Source: Arthrobacter sp. zg-Y1171 (GTDB lineage: Bacteria > Actinomycetota > Actinomycetes > Actinomycetales > Micrococcaceae). Taken from it: a stretch of DNA of 64,000 nt. Below are positions 41,957 through 50,609 of the stretch, one piece after another; the stretch's first letter is position 1, and each line of letters starts with the position of its first letter. Location: positions 2,728,001 through 2,792,000 of the forward strand of contig NZ_CP104264.1 in NCBI RefSeq assembly GCF_025244845.1. Reading direction: 5' to 3'. The position numbers and the translations under genes were made by a program. The notes beneath the pieces are model-generated. The model was not told the origin of the DNA and made no database searches. It worked only from the letters and a program-made list of their open reading frames with translations.

Positions 41957-43585
41957 ATGTCCCAGAATGTGCCGCTGTCCATGCCGGCCCCGAAGACGCC
42001 GGGGTTCACCGATGTGAAAGCCGCCCTGCTGGGCGGGAAAACGTTCCGAAGCCTGAGCGAACAGTCCCTCTCTCCCCGTGAGGAGAAGTTTGAGCGGGCA
42101 CGCCAGACGCTGGGGTTGTTCCTCGCCCCGGCCGTTGCACTCGTCTTTGCCCTCCTGCCCACAGCGATGGACCCGACCCAGCAACTGCTGGCTGCCGTCC
42201 TGCTCGGGGTGATCATCCTGTGGATCTGTGAACCGGTACCCATCCCCGTGGGTGGCCTCATGGGGGTTGCCGCCGTCGTAATCCTCGGGATCGCACCGGC
42301 CGCAGAGGTTCTGCAGCCCTTTGGCTCCACGACCATCTTCACGTTTATCGGCGCCTTCATACTGGCCCAGGCCATGCTCAAGCACGGCATCGCGCAGCGG
42401 CTGGCCTTCGCCGTCCTGTCCATCCCGGGAGTGGCAAAATCGACCTACCGCATCATCACCGCCTTCGGCGTGATCACCTGCCTGCTCTCGGCCTTCGTCT
42501 CGAACACCGCGACGGTGGCCATGCTCCTGCCCACTGCCCTGGGCATCCTGACGGTCATCGGCGAACTTATGCAGGCCCGTGGCACCGTCAAATCCGACTT
42601 CGATCCGCTGCGCCTGCGCGTCGGTGCCGCACTCATGCTGATGCTGGCCTACGGCGCCAGCGTCGGCGGCCTGCTCACGCCCGTGGGTTCCCCGCCGAAC
42701 CTCATCGGCCGCGGCCTGATCGAGGAAGCGACCGGGGTGCGCATCTCGTTTGCCCAGTGGACCGCAACCGCTGCACCGCTCTGCCTCGCCATGTTCATCG
42801 TGCTCGCGCTCGTTATGTTCCTGCTCAACAAGCCCGAGATCCGCAGGATTGAAGGCGTTGACGGGTTCATCAGCGAGAAAAAGGCCGAGCAGGGCAAGAT
42901 GAAGCGGGCGGAGGTCAACACCCTCATCGCCTTCGGCTTTACCGTCACCCTCTGGCTGCTCCCCGCGTTCGCGAGCCTCATCTTCGGCACGGACTCCGGG
43001 CAGTACATCTTCCTGGACGACAGGCTGGACGAAGGCATCGTGGCAGTGCTCGGGGCCTCGCTCCTGTTCATTCTGCCCACCGACTGGAAGAAGCGCGAAG
43101 CCACCCTCACCTGGGCGGATGCCGCCAAGATCGACTGGGGAACCATCATCCTGTTCGGCACCGGCATCATCTTCGGTTCCCTGCTCTCGGCAACGGGCCT
43201 GGCCGAAACCATCGGAACCACCGCCTCCGACACCCTGGGTGTCACCAGCGTCATCACCATCACCGCTTTCTCGGTGATCCTGGCGATCCTTATCTCCGAA
43301 ACCACCAGCAACACCGCGTCTGCGGCCGTCGTCGTACCCATCGTGATTCCCCTGTGCATAGCGATGGACGTGGACCCGTTCATCCCCGCCCTGGCGGCGA
43401 GCTTCGCGGCGTCGTTCGGCTTTATGCTCCCGGTATCGACGCCGCAGAACGCCATTGTCTACGGGTCCGGAACCATACCCATCACGAGGATGATCCGCAC
43501 GGGACTCGTCTTCGACATCCTCGGGGCAGCGCTCATCATCAGCATTGTGCCCATCATGGTGGGGGTCACCGGCATCGGCGGCTGA
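41957..43585 (+). CDS. DASS-family dicarboxylate symporter (SLC13)
   Basis: A 542-residue transporter with about 12 membrane helices that imports C4 dicarboxylates, usually with sodium. The family marks are VFALLPTAMDPTQQLLAAVL near 60, TSNTASAAVVVPIVIPLCIA near 460 and SFGFMLPVSTPQNAIVYGSG near 490, including the SNT and STPxN hairpin motifs that bind sodium and substrate. ATG 41957 has SD GGAGG six bases upstream, better than the ATG at 41942. Pairs with the tartrate/malate dehydrogenase. Confidence 0.9.
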   Translation: MSQNVPLSMPAPKTPGFTDVKAALLGGKTFRSLSEQSLSPREEKFERARQTLGLFLAPAVALVFALLPTAMDPTQQLLAAVLLGVIILWICEPVPIPVGGLMGVAAVVILGIAPAAEVLQPFGSTTIFTFIGAFILAQAMLKHGIAQRLAFAVLSIPGVAKSTYRIITAFGVITCLLSAFVSNTATVAMLLPTALGILTVIGELMQARGTVKSDFDPLRLRVGAALMLMLAYGASVGGLLTPVGSPPNLIGRGLIEEATGVRISFAQWTATAAPLCLAMFIVLALVMFLLNKPEIRRIEGVDGFISEKKAEQGKMKRAEVNTLIAFGFTVTLWLLPAFASLIFGTDSGQYIFLDDRLDEGIVAVLGASLLFILPTDWKKREATLTWADAAKIDWGTIILFGTGIIFGSLLSATGLAETIGTTASDTLGVTSVITITAFSVILAILISETTSNTASAAVVVPIVIPLCIAMDVDPFIPALAASFAASFGFMLPVSTPQNAIVYGSGTIPITRMIRTGLVFDILGAALIISIVPIMVGVTGIGG

Positions 43586-43616
43586 CGCCGACGCGACATA
43601 TGCGCGGCTCGGTATC

Positions 43617-44618
43617 CTAACGCTGCCGGGCCGTCACCAACTGCGCATGCACCCGCTCCAACCGGTCCAGCCACCACTTCCGACGCTCCGGCGGGGCGGC
43701 AAACCGTTCGAGCAACTCCTCGGACACCGGCACGTCCCGCACGGCCAGGGCACCGCCGTCGGGCACCAGCGATTCTTCGGTCACGTCTCCGGCCATGAGT
43801 GACAAGGTACCCAGCCCGCAGGCATAGGGCAGCTCGGGCAGCGCAGCGGCCAGCGCGACGCCGGTACGGATTCCCACGGATGTGTCGATGGCGGAGCTCA
43901 CCACGGCCGGCAGCCCGGCCTGCGCCACAATCTCGACGGCCCGGCGTACCCCGCCCAACGGGGCCGCCTTGATGACGATCAGGTCCGCAGCGTCTTCCCG
44001 GGCGACCTTCAGCGGGTCGCTTTCCTTCCGCACGCTTTCGTCGGCGGCGATCAGCACGGGAACTCCGCGCCGGCGCATCTCGGTCCGGACGGCACGCAGG
44101 CCGTCAATGCCCGCTACGGGTTGTTCGGCATATTCCAGCCCGGCCTCGGCCAGCAGGGTCAGCGTGTCGACGGCGGTGGGCACGTCCCAGCCGGCGTTGG
44201 CGTCCACCCGGATACCGGCGTCGGGCAGCAACCGGCGTACCTCGGCCACCCGGGCGAGGTCCTGAAGCGGAGTCTGGCCGGTTTCAGCCACTTTGACCTT
44301 CACGGCAGGGACATTTCCGAACCGGGCCAGCACGCCCTCCACCTGGTGCACCGGCACGGCGGGGACCGTGCCGTTCACCGGGATGGCCTTCCGCACCGCT
44401 GCGGGATAGCCCTGCCAGGCCGCTTCCAAGGCCGAGGCGAGCCAGGGTGAGGCCTCTGCGTCGGAGTATTCCGGGAACGGGGAAAACTCGCCCCAGCCTG
44501 CCGGCCCCTCGATCAGCAGGGCCTCGCGGTGCAGGATGCCGCGGAACTTCACCCGCATGGGAATGGAGACCACGCGGGCTCCGGCTAGGAGGGCAGACAG
44601 GTCAGGATTGTTCGGCAC
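43617..44618 (-). CDS. menC: o-succinylbenzoate synthase
   Basis: Enolase-superfamily dehydratase of 333 residues that makes o-succinylbenzoate. The acid-base and metal residues are visible: VKVKVAETG near 127, RVDANAGWDVP near 157, EQPVAG near 190, LIAADESVRK near 214 and IKAAPLGGVRRA near 235. Sequence type is the actinobacterial MenC. It is separated from menD by the dehydrogenase and symporter genes on the opposite strand. Converges with the symporter 31 bases away. Confidence 0.92.
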   Translation of the reverse strand: MPNNPDLSALLAGARVVSIPMRVKFRGILHREALLIEGPAGWGEFSPFPEYSDAEASPWLASALEAAWQGYPAAVRKAIPVNGTVPAVPVHQVEGVLARFGNVPAVKVKVAETGQTPLQDLARVAEVRRLLPDAGIRVDANAGWDVPTAVDTLTLLAEAGLEYAEQPVAGIDGLRAVRTEMRRRGVPVLIAADESVRKESDPLKVAREDAADLIVIKAAPLGGVRRAVEIVAQAGLPAVVSSAIDTSVGIRTGVALAAALPELPYACGLGTLSLMAGDVTEESLVPDGGALAVRDVPVSEELLERFAAPPERRKWWLDRLERVHAQLVTARQR

Positions 44619-44704
44619 CCTGCCAGCCTACGCTTTGACGCTCGCCGGCTGCCCGCTTCGGGTCGAACAGGTAAGGACCACGATGATGTGGCAATCTGGA
44701 TGCA

Positions 44705-45640
44705 ATGGATACTCGCAACTTGCTGGCACAGCGCGCCCGTGCCGAACGACCGGCTGCGCATAATCCGGCGCTCTTTCTGTTCGCGGCCCTCCTCTGCGCT
44801 GCCGGCGTTGCCGCAACGTATTGGTTCTTTGTCCGCACCACCACCGGCCAGCTCGCCGATGAGTCCGCTTTCCAGGAAGCGGAGCTGATTGCACCTGCCA
44901 CCGAACGGCCGGTGATCGCCTTCCTCGACGAGCTGCCGCTGATCTCCGTCTTCATCGCCGTGATTGTGGTGGTGTTTGTATCCATCCTGCGGCACCGGAT
45001 TTCACCGGCGGTGATTGCCCTCGGCACTTTCGGAGCAGCAAATGTCAGCAGCCAGCTGCTGAAACGGACCGTGCTGGACCGGCCGGACCGCGGGGTGGTG
45101 ACCCTGGATTTCAACTCGCTGCCGTCCGGCCACACCACGCTGGCTGCCTCTGCAGCCGCGGCGGTCTTCCTGCTCGCCTCGCCGCGCTGGCGGCCCCTGG
45201 TTGCACTCTTCGGCGGCAGCTACGCCGTGCTCGCGGGCGCGGCCACTTTCCTCAACCTCTGGCACCGGCCGGCCGACGTCGTCGCTTCGCTCCTGGTGGT
45301 GGCCGCCTGGACCCTTATCGGCGGCCTGGTGATGATGCGGACCAACCCGGACTGGAACCGCTGGCCCGCCAACGGAGCGGCACAGGGAACAGCGAAAGTT
45401 ATTGCCGTGATCTGCGCCGTGCCCGGAGTGCTGGCCACGGCTGCCAGCCTGGGACTGTACTTCTATGCCCGCTGGGACCCGACGGCGGTGAGCACCTCCG
45501 CACCGCTGTACTTCTGGGCGGGCCTGACCCTGATAGTGGGTGTCGGCTTCCTCGTCAGCGCCCTCGCCTGCTGGCTGTTCAACCAGCAGGCCGGAGACCC
45601 CGCACGGGTAGCGGGCGGTTCCCGGGGCAATCGCCGCTAG
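44705..45640 (+). CDS. PAP2-family membrane phosphatase
   Basis: A 311-residue integral membrane phosphatase of the PAP2 superfamily, acting on lipid phosphates or polyprenyl pyrophosphates at the outer face. The three signature parts are KRTVLDRPDR (near 118), SLPSGHTT (near 138, with catalytic His) and LNLWHRPADV (near 185). The C-terminal third adds two helices. A link to undecaprenyl or menaquinone lipid recycling is only a guess. Its TAG stop overlaps the stop of the convergent MFS gene in a CTAG. Confidence 0.86.
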   Translation: MDTRNLLAQRARAERPAAHNPALFLFAALLCAAGVAATYWFFVRTTTGQLADESAFQEAELIAPATERPVIAFLDELPLISVFIAVIVVVFVSILRHRISPAVIALGTFGAANVSSQLLKRTVLDRPDRGVVTLDFNSLPSGHTTLAASAAAAVFLLASPRWRPLVALFGGSYAVLAGAATFLNLWHRPADVVASLLVVAAWTLIGGLVMMRTNPDWNRWPANGAAQGTAKVIAVICAVPGVLATAASLGLYFYARWDPTAVSTSAPLYFWAGLTLIVGVGFLVSALACWLFNQQAGDPARVAGGSRGNRR

Positions 45641-46869
45641 CGGGCCTGCCCGGCGGTCAGCGGGTTGCCTGCGGCCTTCCGCCCGGGAACCCAGATCCAG
45701 AGCACGACGGCGCCCAGCAGTCCCAGGACAGCGGTGGCCCCGATCCCTGCCGAGAGCGACACGAGGGCAGTCACACCGGAGAGGATGCCGGGGCCGCCCA
45801 TGGTCCCCAAATCGGCCATCAGCCGCCAGATGCCCAGGAACTGCGGACGTCCGGGCGAAGGCGAGAAGTCCGCACCAAGGGTCATAACGATCCCGGAGCC
45901 GATGCCGTTGCCGAACCCGATCAGCAGTGCGGCCAGCAGCAGTCCGGTTGCCTCGGAAGCCAGCGGCAGCAGCCCGAGGCCCAGCCCCATGATCAGCATG
46001 CAGGGCACCGCCACCGAACGCCGCCCCCAGGTGTCCATGGCTTTGCCCGCGGGATAGAAGATCAGCATGTCGATGGCTCCGGAGAGCCCGTAGATCAGCG
46101 CCGTGGCGGTGGGGTCCAGGCCGATGTGCTGGCCCCAGAGCGGAATCACTGCCTGCCGTGTCGCACGGACGGCAGCGATCAGCAGCACCCCGATACCGAT
46201 GGTCCGGAAAATCCGGGCATGGCTTCGCAGGATGGACCGCACGGTGGGCGCGGGGCCGGCGTCGGCCTTGGACACCATCCCCGATCCGCTCCTACCGGAG
46301 CGGACCACAAGATCCGGTACCTGGAGGCTGAGGATCCCGGCGCCGACGGCAGCCGCGGCACCCACCCAGTACGCCCCGGTGGTGCCGAAGAAGTGGATTG
46401 CACCGGCAGCTGCGAAAGGGCCGATGAAGACGCCGATCCGGTTCACCCCGCCAAGTGTGGACAGGGCCCGTGCCCGGAAGTTCACCGGTACGGCTTCCGT
46501 CAGGTAGCTCTGCCGGGCGAGCCCGAAGACCGACCCCGCCATACCGACCATAAACACGGCCAGGGCGAAAACCGCCAGCACCGGGACTGCCGCGGCAAGG
46601 ACCATCGCCAGCGCGCACCAGGCCGAAGCAGCGACAAGCGCCCATTTCTCCCCGAACCGCGTGGTCACAATCGTGGCAGGCACGTTCGTCAGGAGTGAAC
46701 CGACGCCGGTAAGGGTGATCACCAGCGCCGCCAGGGCAACAGTGGCGCCCAGACCGCGGGCGCTGAGCGCAATGACCGGCAGGATGGCTCCGGTCGCCAA
46801 CCCGTAAAGCAGGGTAGGCCCGTAGGCCGGGACAGCTATTTTCCGAAGGCTGAAATCATCCGCTGGCAC
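45637..46869 (-). CDS. MFS transporter
   Basis: A 410-residue permease with 12 predicted helices, related to drug-efflux-type major facilitators. Residues near 60 (VPATIVTTRFGEKWALVAAS) carry the conserved loop between helices 2 and 3, and RQAVIPLWGQHIGLDPTATA near 235 begins the second half. Substrate unknown. It lies 41 bases after the MBL-fold gene on the same strand and may be co-transcribed. Stop codon shares CTAG with the PAP2 gene. Confidence 0.82.
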   Translation of the reverse strand: MPADDFSLRKIAVPAYGPTLLYGLATGAILPVIALSARGLGATVALAALVITLTGVGSLLTNVPATIVTTRFGEKWALVAASAWCALAMVLAAAVPVLAVFALAVFMVGMAGSVFGLARQSYLTEAVPVNFRARALSTLGGVNRIGVFIGPFAAAGAIHFFGTTGAYWVGAAAAVGAGILSLQVPDLVVRSGRSGSGMVSKADAGPAPTVRSILRSHARIFRTIGIGVLLIAAVRATRQAVIPLWGQHIGLDPTATALIYGLSGAIDMLIFYPAGKAMDTWGRRSVAVPCMLIMGLGLGLLPLASEATGLLLAALLIGFGNGIGSGIVMTLGADFSPSPGRPQFLGIWRLMADLGTMGGPGILSGVTALVSLSAGIGATAVLGLLGAVVLWIWVPGRKAAGNPLTAGQAR

Positions 46870-46910
46870 GGCCCCAGACTATCTCCAAACCGGTTCCGGT
46901 CCGGGTCTGG

Positions 46911-47771
46911 TTACTGCTTGAGCCACTTCCACCGGGCAAGGGTCCGCAGGCGGGTGAGCAATGCCCGGGACTGGTCCGGCCCGTACGGCAGGATGGGAAT
47001 TGCCTTCGTCATGTCCACCGAGGCCTGGTCCATGGCGCTGCGGGTGACGGCGACGGCCGTGCGCATCTTGTTCATTTGAGTGGTCACGAAATCCACCGTG
47101 ACGGGCTTGCCGTGCCCCGGAACGAAAACCGTGTACAGGTCCTCGAGTGCCGAAATTTTCCCCAGCGTGCGGATCCAGTCCTTGGGGAAGGAATCCTCGA
47201 AGGCCGGATCGGCGCCCTGTTCGACGAGATCGCCGGTGAAGAGCACGTCCCCGGCTCCCACCAGCAGGTCGTGGTCCGTGTGGCCGCGTCCGAGGTGGAA
47301 GAGGGTCACGGAGATGCCGCCCAGGTCCAGGTCCACCGGTGCGTCCTCCACCAGCTTCGTGGGTTCGACGATTTCCGTGTTTTCGCCCATGGCCGCAGCC
47401 ATCTCGGGTTCGACGTCGGCGACCTGCGGACGGTGGCTGTTTCCGTTTTCACGGATACTCGCGGCGCATCCGGCGGTACCCCAGATATCCTCGACGCCGT
47501 TGGCGAGCATCAGGGCGTTGCCGAAGTAATGGTCAAAGTGGGCGTGCGTGTTGACGGCCGTGAGCGGCAGGTCGGTCAGCATCCGGGCGGAATCGTAAAT
47601 TTCCTGCGCCATGCCGGGGCCTGCTCCGGTATCGATCAGCAGCGCCCGATCGTCCCCGATCACCAGCCCGGTATTGACGGCAAAGGCAGCATTGGCGCGC
47701 ACCCATACCCGGGGTGCGACCTCCTTCCAGCTGCGCTGGGTGGGGATGTGCTGCTGCGGTGTCTCTGTCAT
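46911..47771 (-). CDS. metallo-beta-lactamase-fold hydrolase
   Basis: A 286-residue MBL-fold protein. The metal motif HAHFDH (His76, His78, Asp80, His81) is complete, and later ligands appear in LFHLGRGHTDHDLLV and VFVPGHGKP. The fold covers glyoxalase II-like hydrolases, thioesterases and quorum-quenching lactonases; nothing picks one. It lies 62 bases after the branched-chain acyltransferase gene on the same strand, and may belong to its transcript. No signal peptide. Confidence 0.84.
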   Translation of the reverse strand: MTETPQQHIPTQRSWKEVAPRVWVRANAAFAVNTGLVIGDDRALLIDTGAGPGMAQEIYDSARMLTDLPLTAVNTHAHFDHYFGNALMLANGVEDIWGTAGCAASIRENGNSHRPQVADVEPEMAAAMGENTEIVEPTKLVEDAPVDLDLGGISVTLFHLGRGHTDHDLLVGAGDVLFTGDLVEQGADPAFEDSFPKDWIRTLGKISALEDLYTVFVPGHGKPVTVDFVTTQMNKMRTAVAVTRSAMDQASVDMTKAIPILPYGPDQSRALLTRLRTLARWKWLKQ

Positions 47772-47833
47772 GTCAGCTTTCCTTTTCGCCGGCCGGTTTC
47801 CAACCTATCGCGGGTGGCTGTCTGCGGCACGTA

Positions 47834-49441
47834 TTACAGGTCCGCCAGCACGCGGCCCGGGTTTTCGACGGCGTCGGCAACGTAGCGCAGGAAGCCTCCG
47901 GCGGTCGCGCCGTCGCAGACTCGGTGATCGAACACCAGGGTCAGCTGGGTGACCTTCCGGACCGCGAGCTGGCTGGAAACCACCCACGGTTTTTCGATGA
48001 TGCGTCCCACTCCAAGGATGGCCGACTCGGGGTAATTGATGATGGCAGCACTGCCGTCCACCCCGTAGACACCGTAGTTGTTGAGCGTGAATGTGCCTGA
48101 GGAAAGTTCGGCGGGGGTTGCCCGGCCGGCCTGGGCAGCAGAGGTGAGACGGCGGATCTCCGCGTCCAGTTCCCGAGTGGACAGGGTGTCCGCCCGCCGA
48201 ACCGAGGGGACCATCAACCCGCGCTCAGCCTGCACTGCGATGCCCAGGTTCACGCCGTCGAAGGCCTCAATCACGGCCTGTTGGCCGTCCTTGGCCTCGT
48301 CCGCGTTATCCCGTGTGTCCTCCCCCGGGCCCGCACCGACTCTCTCCTCCGCAGGCACAAACCGGGTGTTGAGTTCCGGGAACCGGGTGAGTCCGGCCAG
48401 CGTGAAGCGGGCCAGGAAAGCCAGCAGCGACGGTGCATCCTTCCCCTGCCCGGAAAGGTCCGTGCGCAGGTCCATCAGGGCCGTGGCATCCACGTCCACC
48501 CACACGGTCGCCTCGGGGATCAGGCTGCGGCTGCGGCTCAGGTTTGCGGCGACAGTGCGCCGCAGGCCGCGCACCGGAATGCGCGAGGTGACGGTGAGCT
48601 CCGTCCGCGCATCCGTTGCGGTCCCGGATTCACCGGTGGCTCCGGTCCTGGTTCCGCCGGCTTTCCGGGCAGAATGAACGTCCCGGCCGGCCTCGGCTCC
48701 GGTTCCGCCGGCATTACCTCGGGCAGCCGCTTCTCCAGTGGTTCCTTCCGCCCCAGCGGGCGCCGTGGCGGCTTCGACATCGCGGCGCAGGATCAGCCCG
48801 TCAGGACCGCTGCCGGCTACATCCGCCAGCTTCAATCCGGCGTCACGGGCCAGGCGGCGGACCAGAGGGGATACACAACGCGGAGCTTCCGTTCGAGCCG
48901 AGGTGCCGGCAACTTGGCCGGCAACTTGGCCGGCAGCCGCGACCGTCCGCCGCCGCGGCGCACGGGTGCGCCGCGGGGACTGCCCGTTGGCCGGGGTTCC
49001 GTAGCCGATGAGGACGTTCCCGGACCCTGCCTTCTCTTCCTCCCGGTAGGCCTCCCCTGCCGCAGTCTCGCCGGCGGATGCCGCAGCCGCTACTGCTTCG
49101 GCCGCTTCCGCCGGTCCAACGGCAGCCGCAGGTGCGATCGTTTCCCCGGTTCCCGAGGCTGTCATTCCGGCGGCCAGACCGGCCCCCACCGTTGCCCCAG
49201 CCGCTGTGTCCACCGAGATCAACGGACGCCCGACGTCGACACTCTCGCCGGCCTGGCCGTGCAACTGCGCCACGCGGCCCGCAAAGGGGGACGGAACTTC
49301 CACCAGGGACTTTGCCGTTTCCACTTCGGCCACCGGCTGGTCCACCACCACTGTGTCCCCCACCGCCACGAGCCAGTGGACGAGTTCCGCCTCGGTCAGG
49401 CCCTCGCCCAGGTCCGGCAGCAGGAAGGTACGAACACTCAT
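47834..49441 (-). CDS. bkdB: branched-chain 2-oxoacid dehydrogenase E2 (dihydrolipoyl acyltransferase)
   Basis: A 535-residue E2 core enzyme. The N-terminal lipoyl domain has Lys44 in EVETAKSLVEVPSPFAGRV. A peripheral-subunit-binding domain, VSPLVRRLARDAGLKLADVA, lies near 195, and the C-terminal catalytic domain ends with the active-site DHRVCDGATAG. Between them are long Ala/Gly/Thr-rich linkers of over 80 residues each. ATG 49441 overlaps the E1beta stop (ATGA). The order E1alpha-E1beta-E2 with a Lrp regulator indicates the branched-chain complex rather than pyruvate dehydrogenase. Confidence 0.88.
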   Translation of the reverse strand: MSVRTFLLPDLGEGLTEAELVHWLVAVGDTVVVDQPVAEVETAKSLVEVPSPFAGRVAQLHGQAGESVDVGRPLISVDTAAGATVGAGLAAGMTASGTGETIAPAAAVGPAEAAEAVAAAASAGETAAGEAYREEEKAGSGNVLIGYGTPANGQSPRRTRAPRRRTVAAAGQVAGQVAGTSARTEAPRCVSPLVRRLARDAGLKLADVAGSGPDGLILRRDVEAATAPAGAEGTTGEAAARGNAGGTGAEAGRDVHSARKAGGTRTGATGESGTATDARTELTVTSRIPVRGLRRTVAANLSRSRSLIPEATVWVDVDATALMDLRTDLSGQGKDAPSLLAFLARFTLAGLTRFPELNTRFVPAEERVGAGPGEDTRDNADEAKDGQQAVIEAFDGVNLGIAVQAERGLMVPSVRRADTLSTRELDAEIRRLTSAAQAGRATPAELSSGTFTLNNYGVYGVDGSAAIINYPESAILGVGRIIEKPWVVSSQLAVRKVTQLTLVFDHRVCDGATAGGFLRYVADAVENPGRVLADL

Positions 49442-50583
49442 CGGGGATCCTCCGAAGCAGAGATTCGGGGGCCGGTGCCGGCACCGGGAGCCTCCGGCTC
49501 CTCCCACTGCAGTTCATCCACGGCGTCCAGGATGCGGTCCACTCCGGGCAGGAACCAGTGTTCCAGCTTCGGCGCCGGATACGGCACATCGAAGCCGGTC
49601 ACCCGCAGCACCGGTGCGGCGAGGGAATGGAAGCAGCGTTCGGAGATGCGGGCCGCGATTTCCGAAGCGACAGACGCAAACCCCGGTGCTTCGGCAATGA
49701 CCACTGCGCGTCCGGTGCGCCGGACGGACGCGTCCACGGTGGCGTCGTCGTACGGAACAATCGAGCGCAGGTCGATGACTTCCAGGGACCGGCCCTCTGC
49801 TTCGGCGGCTGCCGCTGCAGCCAGCGCCGTCGACACTGACGGCCCGTAAGCCACCAACGTTGCATCCGTTCCGGTGCGTGCCACGGCTGCGGTGCCGATC
49901 CCGCCCGAAACCTGTTGGCCCGTGCGCAGCGCTTCATCGGCGGCGCGGCGCAGGACGGCCAGGTCCACTGGTTCCTTGCTCCAGTAGAGCTTCTTCGGTT
50001 CCAGGAAAACCACGGGATCATTCAGCCGGATCGCGTCGCGCAGCAGCGTGTAGGCGTCCGCTACGGTTGCCGGCGCGACGACGGTCAGGCCGGGGGTGTG
50101 CGCGTAGTAGGCCTCGGAGGAATCACAGTGGTGTTCCACCCCGCCGATCCCGCCCGCATACGGAATGCGGATCACCAGCGGAAGCTTCACCTTTCCCCTG
50201 GTGCGGTTGGACATCTTCGCCACGTGGCTGACCACCTGCTCGAACGCAGGATAGGCGAAGGCGTCAAACTGCATCTCCACCACCGGACGCAGACCGTTCA
50301 TCGCCATGCCCACGGCCATGCCCATGATCCCGGATTCGGCCAGCGGAGTGTCGAAGCAGCGGCCGGTTCCGAACCGAGCAGTCAGCCCGTCGGTGATCCG
50401 GAAGACCCCGCCGAGCGGACCCACGTCCTCTCCGAAAACCACCACCGTCGGATCGGCCGCCATTTCGTCGGCGAGCGCGGTGTTGAGCGCCTTGGCGAAG
50501 GTCAGGATTTCCGGGCCGGACTCTGCCCCGGCGTCGGTCATCTCCCCCGTCCGGGGCTCAGTGACCGTTGGAGTTGCTGCCAT
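49438..50583 (-). CDS. bkdA2: branched-chain 2-oxoacid dehydrogenase E1 beta subunit
   Basis: A 381-residue transketolase-type beta subunit. EILTFAKALNTALADEM (near 26), VVVFGEDVGPLGGVFRIT (near 46), and the later MQFDAFAYPAFEQVVSHVAK and HHCDSSEAYYAHTPGL are typical of E1beta. I chose ATG 50583, with SD AAAGG seven bases upstream; a GTG at 50613 would overlap the E1alpha stop (GTGA) but has no SD. The C-terminal AEAPGFASVASEIAARISE is also conserved. Confidence 0.9.
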   Translation of the reverse strand: MAATPTVTEPRTGEMTDAGAESGPEILTFAKALNTALADEMAADPTVVVFGEDVGPLGGVFRITDGLTARFGTGRCFDTPLAESGIMGMAVGMAMNGLRPVVEMQFDAFAYPAFEQVVSHVAKMSNRTRGKVKLPLVIRIPYAGGIGGVEHHCDSSEAYYAHTPGLTVVAPATVADAYTLLRDAIRLNDPVVFLEPKKLYWSKEPVDLAVLRRAADEALRTGQQVSGGIGTAAVARTGTDATLVAYGPSVSTALAAAAAAEAEGRSLEVIDLRSIVPYDDATVDASVRRTGRAVVIAEAPGFASVASEIAARISERCFHSLAAPVLRVTGFDVPYPAPKLEHWFLPGVDRILDAVDELQWEEPEAPGAGTGPRISASEDPR

Positions 50584-50609
50584 GGTGCTGCCTTTCGGAT
50601 CAGGAGGTG

